Part shown: one piece after another, positions 46,420 to 54,841 of the stretch | Position numbering within the stretch: the stretch's first letter is position 1 | Layout of the letters: each line of letters starts with the position of its first letter | DNA from: Solirubrobacteraceae bacterium | GTDB lineage: Bacteria; Actinomycetota; Thermoleophilia; Solirubrobacterales; Solirubrobacteraceae | NCBI GenBank assembly: GCA_017882455.1 | Contig: JADGPL010000001.1 | Coordinates: forward strand, 186,001-250,000 | DNA length: 64,000 nt | Direction: 5' to 3' | Notes under the pieces: model-generated | What the model was told of the DNA's origin: nothing | Databases searched by the model: none | What the model saw: the letters and a program-made list of their open reading frames with translations, nothing else | Translations under genes and position numbers: made by a program

Positions 46420-46436
46420 CCGCGGACGCTCCGCGG
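46420..46436 (-). terminator. hairpin between satP and acs
   Basis: CCGCGGA-cgc-TCCGCGG, a perfect 7-bp stem in the 69-base gap between the permease stop and acs. It may reduce read-through or mark an RNA processing site. No U-tract is seen. Confidence 0.4.
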
Positions 46437-46462
46437 AGGCCATTCTCCCACGGTCGTGACGC

Positions 46463-47104
46463 TCACCGCCCACTCAGGGGGAACACCGGCGCGACGGTGC
46501 GCCCGAACGTCGAGTTCACGACGGCCGCAAACGACGCGTACCAGGCGGCCGCAGCCGTGGCGAGACCGACATAGCCACCCCAATGGGTCACCGTTTCATG
46601 GGCGCCGGAGGCGCCGATGGCGAGCAGGATGAACGTCGCGGTCAGCAGCACGAACACGAGCAGCACCGCCCCGCTCACCCGGAGCGCGGCGACGGTCATG
46701 TACAGGGTGAAGATCGCCCAGGCCCAGAGGTAGACGCCGACCGCGTGCCCGGCATTCCCACCGATCTGCTTCGCGTAGAAGACGTTCAGCGCCCAGAAGG
46801 AGATCCAGAAGGCGGCGAACGAGCAGAAGGCGACGGCGCCGAAGGTGTTACCCGTGCGGAACTCCCACAGGCCGGCCACCAGCTGGACGATCCCGCCATA
46901 GGCGAGCGCCAGCCCGAGCACCACCGGCGTCCCCTTCGCGTCGACCAGGTTCGAGTTGAACATCGAAAGCACGAATGTCGTCATGGCGAACGCCGCAAGA
47001 CCCAATGGCCCCGGATCGGCCGGTTTCCAGCCGCTGAGCGGCTGTGCGCCGTCGACCCGCGTCGGGTCCTCGTCGCGAGGACGCTGTGTTGCCTCTGTCT
47101 CCAT
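46463..47104 (-). CDS. satP: SatP/YaaH (GPR1/FUN34) family acetate/succinate transporter
   Basis: 213 aa from the ATG at 47104, which has GGAGG six bases upstream; the open frame extends to 47203 but through unrelated sequence. The family start is NPxPLGLxxF-like ADPGPLGLAAFAMTTFVLSMFNSNL. Six helices follow, including YGGIVQLVAGLWEFRTGNTFGAVAFCSFAAFWISFWAL. It imports acetate or succinate and is placed ahead of acs. A strong hairpin at 47120-47136 sits just before its ribosome binding site. Confidence 0.93.
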   Translation of the reverse strand: METEATQRPRDEDPTRVDGAQPLSGWKPADPGPLGLAAFAMTTFVLSMFNSNLVDAKGTPVVLGLALAYGGIVQLVAGLWEFRTGNTFGAVAFCSFAAFWISFWALNVFYAKQIGGNAGHAVGVYLWAWAIFTLYMTVAALRVSGAVLLVFVLLTATFILLAIGASGAHETVTHWGGYVGLATAAAAWYASFAAVVNSTFGRTVAPVFPLSGR

Positions 47105-47119
47105 GGGAGCCTCCTTCCG

Positions 47120-47136
47120 GGCCCCGTCTCGGGGCC
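47120..47136 (-). promoter_or_regulatory. hairpin in the satP leader
   Basis: GGCCCCG-tct-CGGGGCC, a perfect 7-bp stem five bases before the satP Shine-Dalgarno sequence. TATGAT at 47232-47237 (minus strand) is a plausible -10, giving a leader of about 120 nt. The hairpin could influence translation of the permease. Confidence 0.4.
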
Positions 47137-47270
47137 TCATGCGCTTTGAGCCCTCTGCTGGAACCACCGAGCTCGCGTCGGAGCTCGACGGTTCTCCCCA
47201 CAACTACGTTTCCCGATCGGGCTGCCCGCTAATCATACGCAGGTACCGCCGACTCGGCGGGCCGGCTCGA

Positions 47271-48182
47271 TCAGGAGCGCTTGCGCCGCTTGCGCGAGGA
47301 CCCGACCGCCGGGCGTGCCGGCGCGGGAGCCACGTCGGCGCCCGCTCCAGCAGCCGCCGGGGTCGTGCCGCCCCGCAATCCTCTGCGCCGTGCCTGCGCG
47401 GGCCAGGGCCGCGCCTCGCCGGCCATCCACGCGGGGGGCTCGGCGTTGGGCCAGCGGCCGACATAGAGGATGCCCATCATCACCATCCAGAACGCGGGTA
47501 TCACCTGCAGCTCGGCGCCGCCGATCGGCAGGACGATGAGCAGCGCGGTGAACATCCCGAGGATGTTCATCCAGCGCGGTATCAGGCCCACGCGCAGGGC
47601 GTTGACCATCACGCCGATCATGCCCGCGGCGAGTGCCAGGCCAGAGAGCAGGCCGAGGTAGGCGGCGACCTGGTTGGCCGCGCCCTTGGTGAGCGCCTGA
47701 TCGACCGCGTGGGCCGTGAAGTCGTGGCCGACGGCAAAGCTGTGCGTCGAGATCGAGTTCACGATCTGGTGGGCGAGCGTGACGAACGCCACGGCGATCC
47801 CGCCGTAGAGGACCAGCGGGCGGGCCGCCGCCCAGGTCTCGGGACGCCGAAAGCGCGTGGCGTCGAGCAGCAGCAGCAGGATCAGCGTCAGAGCCCCAAC
47901 GGCGATCGCGGCCAGCACGCTCCCGGTGATCAGGGAGAAGGCGTGGTGGCTGATGAATTTGACCTCGGCCGCGCGCGGGCTCACGGCCGGTTCGGCCACG
48001 CCGGACAGCGCCGGCGCGAGGCCCTCGAGCAGCCCCACGGTGGGAGCGCCTTTGAGCGTGCCTTCGATGATGATCGCGCTCAGCAGGTACAGCACCCCGC
48101 CGGCGAACGCCGGCACGGCGAGACGTCCACGCCGCCAGGCCTCGCGCTCGAGCTGCTGGCGAATCTCATCTGCGGAGGGCAT
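47271..48182 (-). CDS. unrecognised multi-pass membrane protein
   Basis: 303 aa. Six hydrophobic segments are visible (LAVPAFAGGVLYLLSAIII, LITGSVLAAIAVGALTLILLLLL, PLVLYGGIAVAFVTLAHQIV, VAAYLGLLSGLALAAGMIGVMVNAL, ILGMFTALLIVLPIGGAEL and VIPAFWMVMMGILYVG). The last 60 residues are low-complexity Ala/Pro/Arg. I cannot name a family. TAGACT ends nine bases before the ATG, so the message is probably leaderless; its box overlaps that of the divergent small gene at 48208. Confidence 0.7.
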   Translation of the reverse strand: MPSADEIRQQLEREAWRRGRLAVPAFAGGVLYLLSAIIIEGTLKGAPTVGLLEGLAPALSGVAEPAVSPRAAEVKFISHHAFSLITGSVLAAIAVGALTLILLLLLDATRFRRPETWAAARPLVLYGGIAVAFVTLAHQIVNSISTHSFAVGHDFTAHAVDQALTKGAANQVAAYLGLLSGLALAAGMIGVMVNALRVGLIPRWMNILGMFTALLIVLPIGGAELQVIPAFWMVMMGILYVGRWPNAEPPAWMAGEARPWPAQARRRGLRGGTTPAAAGAGADVAPAPARPAVGSSRKRRKRS

Positions 48183-48191
48183 GAGCAGGGC

Positions 48192-48201
48192 AGTCTATGA
48201 T
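48192..48201. promoter_or_regulatory. overlapping divergent -10-like boxes
   Basis: Minus-strand TAGACT (48192-48197) ends nine bases before the ATG at 48182, and plus-strand TATGAT (48196-48201) ends six bases before the ATG at 48208. The two boxes share two bases, so only one polymerase can open the region at a time. Confidence 0.5.
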
Positions 48202-48207
48202 GCGAGC

Positions 48208-48480
48208 ATGGAGAGTGGCGGACTCGGAGACCTGTTCGGAGATCCAGAGGAGCTCCAGCGGCGTCTGGCGGAGTTCGCAGAACAGGTCCAGGGCAACCAG
48301 CGCCTGGCCTGGGCCGACAACGCGATCAAGCTGGCTGTCGACATGACCGTGGCGGCCGTCAACCGCGTGAACGTGCAGGGCAACGCGGAGGCCCAGGCGG
48401 AGCAGATCCGGACGGTCATCGCGCGTGTGTTCCCCGAGGCCGTCGCGCTGGTTCGTGAGGCCCGCGAGGGCCTTCAATAG
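48208..48480 (+). CDS. small conserved-looking helical protein, 90 aa
   Basis: Starts MESGGLGDLFGDPEELQRRL and continues as amphipathic helix (LAEFAEQVQGNQRLAWADNAI, QGNAEAQAEQIRTVIARVF). No cysteine pair, signal or membrane span is present. I do not recognise the family; the size and helix pattern resemble small coiled-coil or dimerising proteins. The ATG at 48208 is favoured over one at 48181 because TATGAT precedes it at the usual distance and the longer form would overlap the divergent gene. The 3' end overlaps the convergent flippase-like gene by seven bases. Confidence 0.65.
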   Translation: MESGGLGDLFGDPEELQRRLAEFAEQVQGNQRLAWADNAIKLAVDMTVAAVNRVNVQGNAEAQAEQIRTVIARVFPEAVALVREAREGLQ

Positions 48481-49559
48481 CGCAGGCGGGCGCTGCGCGT
48501 CCGGGGCGGCCCCGGCGGTTCATCCTCCAGAGCGTCGAACGGGTCGCCTTCGAGCCGACCATCGGTGCGCTCGGCCTCGCGCTCGGCCTCGCGAGATGCG
48601 CGCCCCGCGTGGAGGACCTCCTTGAAGGAGCGGAAGCGGAAGATGAAGACAACGGCGCCAAGTCCCATCAGCGCCGTGAAGGCCGCGATGGCGATCTGCT
48701 GACCCACCGAATAGGCGGCCACGACGGTGGTCGAGGCGCTGGTGGCGAACACCTTGACGAGCAGCGCCTGCTGAACCCCGGCGCCGCCCGGCGTGAACGG
48801 GACCGCGCCGGCGACCTGGTTGACGGCAAAGACCAGCAGCACGTTCTTCACCGAGCCCCCGACCCGGAACGCATCGAGCAAGAACCAGAAGGCCGTGAAG
48901 CGACACAGCCAGGCCACGACCTGCAACGCGGCCACCTCGCGCAGGTAACGGCGGCGGTCGGTGAGGATCGTCACGCCCTGGCGAACCCGGGACCAGAAGG
49001 CCTTGACGCGCACAGACAGCAGCGCGAACGCCACCAGGCCGAGGACGGCGAGCGCGGTGATCAGGAAGAGCGTCAGACGGAAGTGCTCGGCGAGATAGGA
49101 GATGTCGAAGGAGCTCAATTTGGAGAAGTCGGGGGGCTTCGGGAAGACGCCCTGGGTGAAGGCGAAGATCAGGACCAGCACCCCCACGCAGGCGTCGAAG
49201 ATCGACTCCACGAAGAACGCCGCCGCCACGGTCGGATAGCGCGAGCCGGGGATCGAGGATCGCGTCAGGAACAGCTTGATGACGTCGCCACCGCGAGCCG
49301 GGACGACGTTGTTGAAGCCGACCGCGGCGAAGTAGGCGCCCCACACCCGGCGCCACTGGAAGGCGACGGCCGGGTAGGCGGCACGCAGGCTGTGAAAGAA
49401 GGCGCGGGAGCGGATCGTCAGGTTGAGCCCGAAGAAGAGCAGTCCGAGCAGCAGCGCAGGCCAGTGCACGGCCGCCAGGTCTGTGAAGAACTGACCGACG
49501 GCGTGGAAGAAGGAGCTGAGGCTCTGGCCGACGGATGCCGATGCGAGGAGCGCGAGCAC
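48474..49559 (-). CDS. lysylphosphatidylglycerol synthase TM-region/UPF0104 family membrane protein
   Basis: 361 aa, about eight helices. The family pattern includes AYFAAVGFNNVVPARGGDVIKLFLTRSSIPGSRYPTVAAAFFVESIFD and NQVAGAVPFTPGGAGVQQALLVKVF, which match the flippase-like half of MprF proteins. No catalytic lysyltransferase domain is attached. Such proteins are thought to move lipids or polyprenyl-linked sugars across the membrane. TACGCT ends seven bases before the GTG. The C-terminal 50 residues are charged. Confidence 0.85.
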   Translation of the reverse strand: MLALLASASVGQSLSSFFHAVGQFFTDLAAVHWPALLLGLLFFGLNLTIRSRAFFHSLRAAYPAVAFQWRRVWGAYFAAVGFNNVVPARGGDVIKLFLTRSSIPGSRYPTVAAAFFVESIFDACVGVLVLIFAFTQGVFPKPPDFSKLSSFDISYLAEHFRLTLFLITALAVLGLVAFALLSVRVKAFWSRVRQGVTILTDRRRYLREVAALQVVAWLCRFTAFWFLLDAFRVGGSVKNVLLVFAVNQVAGAVPFTPGGAGVQQALLVKVFATSASTTVVAAYSVGQQIAIAAFTALMGLGAVVFIFRFRSFKEVLHAGRASREAEREAERTDGRLEGDPFDALEDEPPGPPRTRSARLRY

Positions 49560-49629
49560 AGGCTCAAGCGTACGGCGATGGCCCCCGGCAGGCGAGCGAG
49601 CAGCGCGCTCGGGCCGATGCGCACGCCGC

Positions 49630-50733
49630 TCAGCCGCCGCCGAGCGCCAGCGCCCCCAGAAGCGCGACAGGAGCGAGCATCAGACCCTGGCGCGAGTAGG
49701 CGATCGCCGAGGGCGTGGCGCCGCTCGCGCGGGCGGCCCGCCACCACAGCAGCACGGCCAGCGATCCGGTGACCGCCAGGTTGGGACCGACGTTGAGCCC
49801 GAGCAGCAGCGCCCCGGTGTGCAGGTGGCGCCCGGAGGACAGGAGCACGGCGGCGGGCAGGTTGTTGACGAGCACGCTCGCCAACGCCGCGACGAGCGCC
49901 GTCAGCGGGGCGCCGGCCGAGTGCATGAGATCGGCCGGGAACGCGCTCGCGCGAGCGAGCGTGCCCAGTGCGACCGACAGGCCGAACAGGCTCGCCAGCA
50001 CCGGCACGCCGAGCCACGAGATCGTCTCCCGCACAGGGACCCGGCCCTGGAGGGCCCGCGCAAGCAAGAGCGCGAGCCCGATGGCGAGCACGGGCAGCGC
50101 GGCGTTGCGCAGGATCACGATCAGGCTCGCCGCGGCGAGGGCGCCCCACAGCCCCAGTCCCAGGCGCAGCGGCGCGGGAGGGCTCTCCTGCACGCGCTCA
50201 CCCCCGGCGAAGAGCCGACGGCGATGGATGAGCACGATCCCCGCCGCGGTGATCAGCGCAGCGGCGATCGCACCGGGGAGCATGCGCGCGAAGAACGCCG
50301 CGCCCGAGACACGCTCGCCCGAGAGCACGAGCAGGTTCGTGAGGTTCGACCCAGGCAGGAACAACGAAGATGCGTTGGCCATGAACACGCTGCCGTAGAG
50401 GAAGGGATTGACGTCCACGCCCCGTCGCCGCGCGGTCTTGATGAGCACGGGCGTGAGGAAGACGACCGAGGTGTCGAGGTTCAAGAGCGCCGTCACCACG
50501 ACGACGAGCGCGAAGCAGGCGAGCAGCAGGACCACGGGGGGACCGGCCAGGCCCACCAGGCGGGAGGCCGCCGCGTCGAACAGTCCGTCGCGTCCCGCAA
50601 CCAGCCCGATCAGCAGCAGCCCGGCCACCAGCACGAAGGGCGGCCACGCCTGCGCGAGCGCAGCGCGAGCGTGCGAGGCATCGAGCAGCAGCACGAGCGG
50701 GACGAGCAGTGCGCCCGCGTGGCGGCGGTACAT
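49630..50733 (-). CDS. ArsB/SLC13-like anion permease
   Basis: 367 aa with about ten helices. Repeat-core motifs of the ArsB/NhaD (ion transporter) superfamily are ALLNLDTSVVFLTPVLIKTARR, FMANASSLFLPGSNLTNLLVL, ASVLVNNLPAAVLLSSG and LLGLNVGPNLAVTGSLAVLLWW. It is shorter than typical ArsB (about 430 aa). It may export arsenite or another oxyanion, but no arsR, arsC or arsA is nearby, so the substrate is open. TAGCGT ends eight bases before the ATG. Confidence 0.82.
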   Translation of the reverse strand: MYRRHAGALLVPLVLLLDASHARAALAQAWPPFVLVAGLLLIGLVAGRDGLFDAAASRLVGLAGPPVVLLLACFALVVVVTALLNLDTSVVFLTPVLIKTARRRGVDVNPFLYGSVFMANASSLFLPGSNLTNLLVLSGERVSGAAFFARMLPGAIAAALITAAGIVLIHRRRLFAGGERVQESPPAPLRLGLGLWGALAAASLIVILRNAALPVLAIGLALLLARALQGRVPVRETISWLGVPVLASLFGLSVALGTLARASAFPADLMHSAGAPLTALVAALASVLVNNLPAAVLLSSGRHLHTGALLLGLNVGPNLAVTGSLAVLLWWRAARASGATPSAIAYSRQGLMLAPVALLGALALGGG

Positions 50734-50744
50734 CGACGCGGACG

Positions 50745-51470
50745 CTACGGGCGCGGCCTGAGCGACCTGACGGCGAGCAGGGAGGCGCCGAGCAGCAAGG
50801 CGGCGATCGCGAGCAGCATCGCGTCTCCACCGGGCCAGCTGAGGCCGAGGCCCTCGGCGCCCCAGAAGATTCCGTAGGAGCTGAGCATGACCCCGACGGC
50901 GAACTTCATCGTGTTCTCGGGAACGCGGGCGAGCGGCGCACGAACGGCGAATCCACCCGCGATCACGGCCAGGATGGCCAGGGCGGCAGCGAGCGTGGCG
51001 AGCCCGGTGTGATGCTGGTTGGCGCCGAAGGTGACGACGATGAGCGCGACCTCCAAGCCCTCGAGCAGGACGCCTTTGAGCGCGACCGCAAATGAGTATG
51101 TATCCCAGTCCGCGGCGGCTCGAGCGGCTGCTTCGGCGGCGGCCCGCTCGTACTCGTATGCCCGCGCCTCATCGTGCAGCGCCTTCAGGCCGGCGGAGCG
51201 CAGGATCGCCTTGCGCAACCACTGCAGCCCGAAGAGCAACAGCAGCGCGCCGATGAGAACCCGGAGATCGTCCAACGGCAGCGAGGTGAGCGCCGCGCCC
51301 AGGCCGGCCACGATCGCGACCAGAGCACCCGCCGCCACTCCCACGCCGGCGAGCGCTGATGGCCAGCTGCGGGCGTTGCCCACGGCCATGACGATGGTGA
51401 GCGCCTCGACAGCCTCCACGGCGCAGGCCAGGAACACAGACACGGCAAGTCCCAGCTCGGCTCCGCTCAC
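50745..51470 (-). CDS. COG4280-like membrane protein with two ExxE motifs
   Basis: 241 aa, six predicted helices in two similar halves. AVEAVEALTIVMAVGNAR near the N-terminus and LKGVLLEGLEVALIVVTFGAN in the middle both carry an acidic ExxE/EA pattern inside a helix, reminiscent of the REGLE motif of FTR1 iron permeases. A charged, likely coiled segment (ARAYEYERAAAEAAARAAADW) separates them. I believe it belongs to an uncharacterised predicted-permease group. Metal transport is a guess. TAGATT ends six bases before the GTG. Confidence 0.6.
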   Translation of the reverse strand: MSGAELGLAVSVFLACAVEAVEALTIVMAVGNARSWPSALAGVGVAAGALVAIVAGLGAALTSLPLDDLRVLIGALLLLFGLQWLRKAILRSAGLKALHDEARAYEYERAAAEAAARAAADWDTYSFAVALKGVLLEGLEVALIVVTFGANQHHTGLATLAAALAILAVIAGGFAVRAPLARVPENTMKFAVGVMLSSYGIFWGAEGLGLSWPGGDAMLLAIAALLLGASLLAVRSLRPRP

Positions 51471-51500
51471 GCCCTGAATCTAGCGACCGCCGGCGAGAGC

Positions 51501-51535
51501 CCCCGATCCCGGCGACTACCCCCCGATCCCGGCGA
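51501..51535. repeat. two copies of CCCCGATCCCGGCGA, 20-bp period
   Basis: Exact 15-base copies at 51501-51515 and 51521-51535, between the divergent genes at 51470 and 51553. The -10-like boxes of the two genes lie on either side, so the repeats may be an operator or a recent small duplication. Confidence 0.6.
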
Positions 51536-51552
51536 TGCGGTACAACGGGCAC

Positions 51553-52587
51553 ATGGCGGGCGGGACAAGATCGGCCAAGGGCCTCACGGTCGCAGTGACC
51601 GGGCCCACGGGCGAGATCGGACGGGCGGTCGTGGCCGCGCTCGAGCGCTCGCGCGAGGTCGAGCGCATCCTCGGCATGGCGCGTCGGCCCTTCGATCCGC
51701 GCGCCAAGGGCTGGAAGAAGGTCACCTACAGGCGGGGAGACGTGCTCAACCGCAGACACGTGACGGCACTCATGGAGGAGGCCGACGTGGCAGTGCATCT
51801 CGCGTTCATGATCATGGGTGGCGCCAGGGAGAGCCGACGGGTGAACCTGAGCGGCTCGCGCAACGTGTTCGAGGCGACCGTCACGGCCGGGGTCAAGCGG
51901 CTGGTGTACGCATCCTCGGTCGCCGCCTACGGCTTTCATGGCGACAATCCGCAACCACTCACCGAGGATGTACCGGCACGCGGAACCGCGGCCCACTACT
52001 ACTCGGCGCAGAAGGCCGAGGTGGAGGAGCTGCTCGCGGACACACTCCACGGCAGCCGTACCGCCGCATACGTGTTCCGCCCGTGCATCGTGGCCGGCCC
52101 TGAGGCGCCGCTGCTGATCGACAGCCTCCCGTACACCCAGATCTCAGAGCGCCTGCCGGGACCGGTTCTCAGGCTGCTCGACGGCGTGCCGATCCTCAAG
52201 CCGGTGCTGCCCGACCCGGGTGTGCCCTTCCAGCTGGTCCACCACGACGACGTGGCCAACGCGATGCGGGCCGGCGTGCTCGGTCGTGGCAAGCCCGGTG
52301 TCTACAACCTCGCCGGGCCGGGGCAGCTGACGGTCAAGCTGCTCGCCGATGAGCTGGGGTGGTACTCGATCCCGGTGCCCGAGCTTGCGGTTGACGCTGT
52401 GGCCGAGACGATCGGGCGCCTCGGGTTCCTGCCGGCGCAGGCACAGTGGATCGCGGCCTTCCGAGAGCCGGTGATCATGGACACGAGCAAGGCGCGGCGT
52501 GAGCTCCGCTGGCGCCCCAAGCACGACGCCCTGCACACGTTGCGCGAGACGATCACGGCGACGCGTCTCGATAGCCTGATCCGCTAG
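51553..52587 (+). CDS. NAD-dependent epimerase/dehydratase family protein
   Basis: 344 aa, extended SDR. The Rossmann glycine motif is VAVTGPTGEIGRAVVAAL, the second strand ends at MARRPFD, and the active-site YxxxK is YYSAQKAEVEEL, with upstream Ser in VYASSVAAYG. ATG 51553 is chosen because TACAAC ends six bases before it; an ATG at 51535 is in frame and falls in the repeat. Related proteins act on nucleotide sugars or steroids; the substrate is not evident. Confidence 0.88.
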   Translation: MAGGTRSAKGLTVAVTGPTGEIGRAVVAALERSREVERILGMARRPFDPRAKGWKKVTYRRGDVLNRRHVTALMEEADVAVHLAFMIMGGARESRRVNLSGSRNVFEATVTAGVKRLVYASSVAAYGFHGDNPQPLTEDVPARGTAAHYYSAQKAEVEELLADTLHGSRTAAYVFRPCIVAGPEAPLLIDSLPYTQISERLPGPVLRLLDGVPILKPVLPDPGVPFQLVHHDDVANAMRAGVLGRGKPGVYNLAGPGQLTVKLLADELGWYSIPVPELAVDAVAETIGRLGFLPAQAQWIAAFREPVIMDTSKARRELRWRPKHDALHTLRETITATRLDSLIR

Positions 52588-52647
52588 GGCGAGGTCTCAC
52601 GACGTCGGTGAAGCGAGACGAGTCCAGGCTCCGTAGGCTACCGGCCC

Positions 52648-53547
52648 GTGAGCGTTGCAGAAGGCCGGAACATCCCCCCCACACCGCGTCGCGTCGCGAT
52701 CGTCACAGACAGCACGCCGTACCTTCCACGTGTCCTGATCGAGCGCTGGGGGATCGCCCAGGTCAGCCTGTATGTGGGCTGGGAGGGAGACCTGCGACCC
52801 GAGCACGAGTACGTGGATCTCGACGCCTTCTATGCGCGCCTGCACGACTCCCCCCAGCTGCCCACCACCTCCCAGCCCTCGGTCGGCGACTTCCTCGCCT
52901 GCTATCAGCCGCTCATCAGCGAGGGTCTTGACATCGCGTCGATACACATCGCTGGAGGCCTGTCGGGAACATGTGAGAGCGCGCGCGAAGCCGCCAGGCT
53001 ACTGCTCGAGGAAGGCCATCCGGGCAAGGTCGAGGTGATCGACAGCCAGACCGGCGCCGGCGGCCTCGGCTGCCTCGTGCTCCTGGCCGCCGACGTGGCC
53101 GAGCGGGGGGGAACCCTCGCGGATGTCGCCGAGGCGATCCGTCGAGGTCGCGAGAGCCTGGACATATGGTTCTGTTTGGATACCCTCGAGTTCCTGCGCC
53201 GTGGCGGGCGAATTGGGGCGGCGCAGGCAGCCGTGGGCACGGCCTTGAAAGTCAAGCCCATTCTGACGTTCGGCACAGAGATCGCACCGGTGGGTCGCGT
53301 GCGCACCCACCGGCGTGCGTTCGAGCGGATGGTGGCCTACCTGCACGAGCTGCACGAGCGGGGCGCCACAGACTGGATCATCCAGCACGCCCAGTCACCC
53401 GGCGACGCCGAGAGACTGGTGGCGGCGGGCACCGAGCTGTTTGGGGGCGAGCCCCTGTTCTGCACCGAGGTCGGCCCCGTGCTCGGGGCGCACCTGGGGT
53501 CGGGGATGCTCGTCGGCGGGATGACCCGGCCGAGCTTGCTCCCGTAG
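52648..53547 (+). CDS. DegV family lipid-binding protein
   Basis: 299 aa. The DegV start is VAIVTDSTPYLPRVLIERWGI; later TSQPSVGDFLACYQ, IHIAGGLSGTCESAREAARLL and VEVIDSQTGAGGLG match the family. LDTLEFLRRGGRIGAAQAAVGTALKVKPILTF is the strongest signature. DegV/FakB proteins bind a fatty acid and, with FakA, present it for phosphorylation; no fakA is seen here. TAGGCT ends eight bases before the GTG. Confidence 0.93.
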   Translation: MSVAEGRNIPPTPRRVAIVTDSTPYLPRVLIERWGIAQVSLYVGWEGDLRPEHEYVDLDAFYARLHDSPQLPTTSQPSVGDFLACYQPLISEGLDIASIHIAGGLSGTCESAREAARLLLEEGHPGKVEVIDSQTGAGGLGCLVLLAADVAERGGTLADVAEAIRRGRESLDIWFCLDTLEFLRRGGRIGAAQAAVGTALKVKPILTFGTEIAPVGRVRTHRRAFERMVAYLHELHERGATDWIIQHAQSPGDAERLVAAGTELFGGEPLFCTEVGPVLGAHLGSGMLVGGMTRPSLLP

Positions 53548-53598
53548 GTCGAACCGGGGCCGGGAAGCGCTCAGCTCGTGGGCAGATCGTCAGGCAGC

Positions 53599-53628
53599 GG
53601 GACCTCCTGCGGCGGACGACCAGGTCCC
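53599..53628. terminator. inverted repeat between convergent degV and cupin genes
   Basis: GGGACCT (53599-53605) and AGGTCCC (53622-53628) around a 16-base loop. Its place between two converging genes suits a bidirectional terminator, though no U-tract is present. Confidence 0.4.
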
Positions 53629-53645
53629 TCCTGTAGCCACGAGGC

Positions 53646-53996
53646 CTAGGCATGACCGTCTCGACCCACGTGCTCCCCGGAGCCTCCGAGCGCGATCAGC
53701 ACGAGCCGCTCGGCCCCCGCGTTGATCAGCTGGCGGCGCACACCTGAGCCGACCCGCACCAGCTGGTCGGCTCTGAGGACCTGCTCCTCGCCCTCGACGC
53801 CGAGCGTCAGCTCACCCTCGAGCACCAGGTAGACCTCCTCCTGGTGATCGTGTGAGTGGATGCGCCCCCGCTGGCCGGGCTGCAGCACGATCAGGTTCAG
53901 GCCGAAGGAGACCACGCCCAGTTCGCGCCGGAGCGCTTGGAAGCGCTCGCTGCTGTCGCGGTTCAGCATCGTGCGCTCGACCTCCTGAGCTGACAT
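53646..53996 (-). CDS. cupin-domain protein
   Basis: 116 aa. Cupin motif 1 is HSHDHQEEVYLVLEGELTLGVEG, holding the metal-binding His and Glu, and motif 2 lies in VRVGSGVRRQLINAGAERLVLIALGG, where the usual metal-binding His after the Pro/Gly turn is replaced (RRQL), so metal binding may be incomplete. Single-domain cupins have varied roles and no specific one can be assigned. TAAGCT ends six bases before the ATG. Confidence 0.85.
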   Translation of the reverse strand: MSAQEVERTMLNRDSSERFQALRRELGVVSFGLNLIVLQPGQRGRIHSHDHQEEVYLVLEGELTLGVEGEEQVLRADQLVRVGSGVRRQLINAGAERLVLIALGGSGEHVGRDGHA

Positions 53997-54052
53997 GCAG
54001 CCAGCTTAGAGGGGGTCCCGGCTGAGGCGCCGGGCGCACAGTGACGGGCGTG

Positions 54053-54691
54053 TCAGAGCGGGCTCAGCATGACAGCGCTCTCGGTTCGCACCATCGCCCA
54101 GCCCTCCGCCCGAAGGCCCTGAGCGAACTCGTCGATCTTCCGCCTCGGCCCGGTCACGGTGAAGCCGACCTGCGTGCTGAGGAGGTGAGGATGCTCGATC
54201 ACCTCGCACTGCAGCCCGAGCTCGCGCGCCCATTCGCGCATCGTCTGCTCGAATTCGGCGCGGACGAGTCGACCGGAGCTCGCGACCATCGTGCGCGTCT
54301 CAACCGAGTCCTCGGCGCGATCGCCGGCAGCCTGGACGGCCGCCTCCTCAGGGCTGGGCGGAGGATCGGTCTGCTGCCAGCGGTCTCGCTCATCGTCCCA
54401 ATGACTCAGACGCACCCTCGCCGCGACTCCGTCTCGGCGGAGCACCCCCGCAATCGCCTCGCGGGCCGCGCCAAGAGCCTGCTGGGTGGCGGCATAGGCG
54501 AAGAGCAGGTGTCCGTCGTGGGTGATCACGACGTCTCGCGGCACCTCGAACTCGATCTGCTCCGCGAGATCCTCGTCCCCGCGCAGGCGGCCGCTCAGAT
54601 CGCGCAGCACGCCACCGGGTGCCGGCGTGTCCAGCTCGGCCTCCAAGCGCCAGTCCCGCTCGCCTGGGTCGACAGGCACCTCGCTCGCCAT
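54053..54691 (-). CDS. unrecognised 212-aa protein with two apparent repeats of one fold
   Basis: Starts MASEVPVDPGERDWRLEAEL and ends VRTESAVMLSPL. The first half reads FEVPRDVVITHDGHLLFAYAATQQALGAAREAIAGVLRRDG with an acidic/His stretch, and the second half CEVIEHPHLLSTQVGFTVTGPRRKIDEFAQGLRAEGW. Alternating beta and helix in both halves looks ferredoxin-like or ACT-like, but no named family is recognised. The ATG at 54691 is chosen: TATCCT ends ten bases upstream. The frame continues open through the divergent GGDEF gene, which is not coding. Confidence 0.7.
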   Translation of the reverse strand: MASEVPVDPGERDWRLEAELDTPAPGGVLRDLSGRLRGDEDLAEQIEFEVPRDVVITHDGHLLFAYAATQQALGAAREAIAGVLRRDGVAARVRLSHWDDERDRWQQTDPPPSPEEAAVQAAGDRAEDSVETRTMVASSGRLVRAEFEQTMREWARELGLQCEVIEHPHLLSTQVGFTVTGPRRKIDEFAQGLRAEGWAMVRTESAVMLSPL

Positions 54692-54841
54692 CGCGGAAGG
54701 GAGGATAGCCTCCGGGAGATGTCTCTGGACGGCTCGCGGTTGCTCGACTCGTCGAGATCGACCGGACCCGCCTGGCACGAGGAATGCCGAATCTTGGGAG
54801 CAGGTGTGGTGTTTGTCTCGCTGGCAGCCGATACCTGTCAG

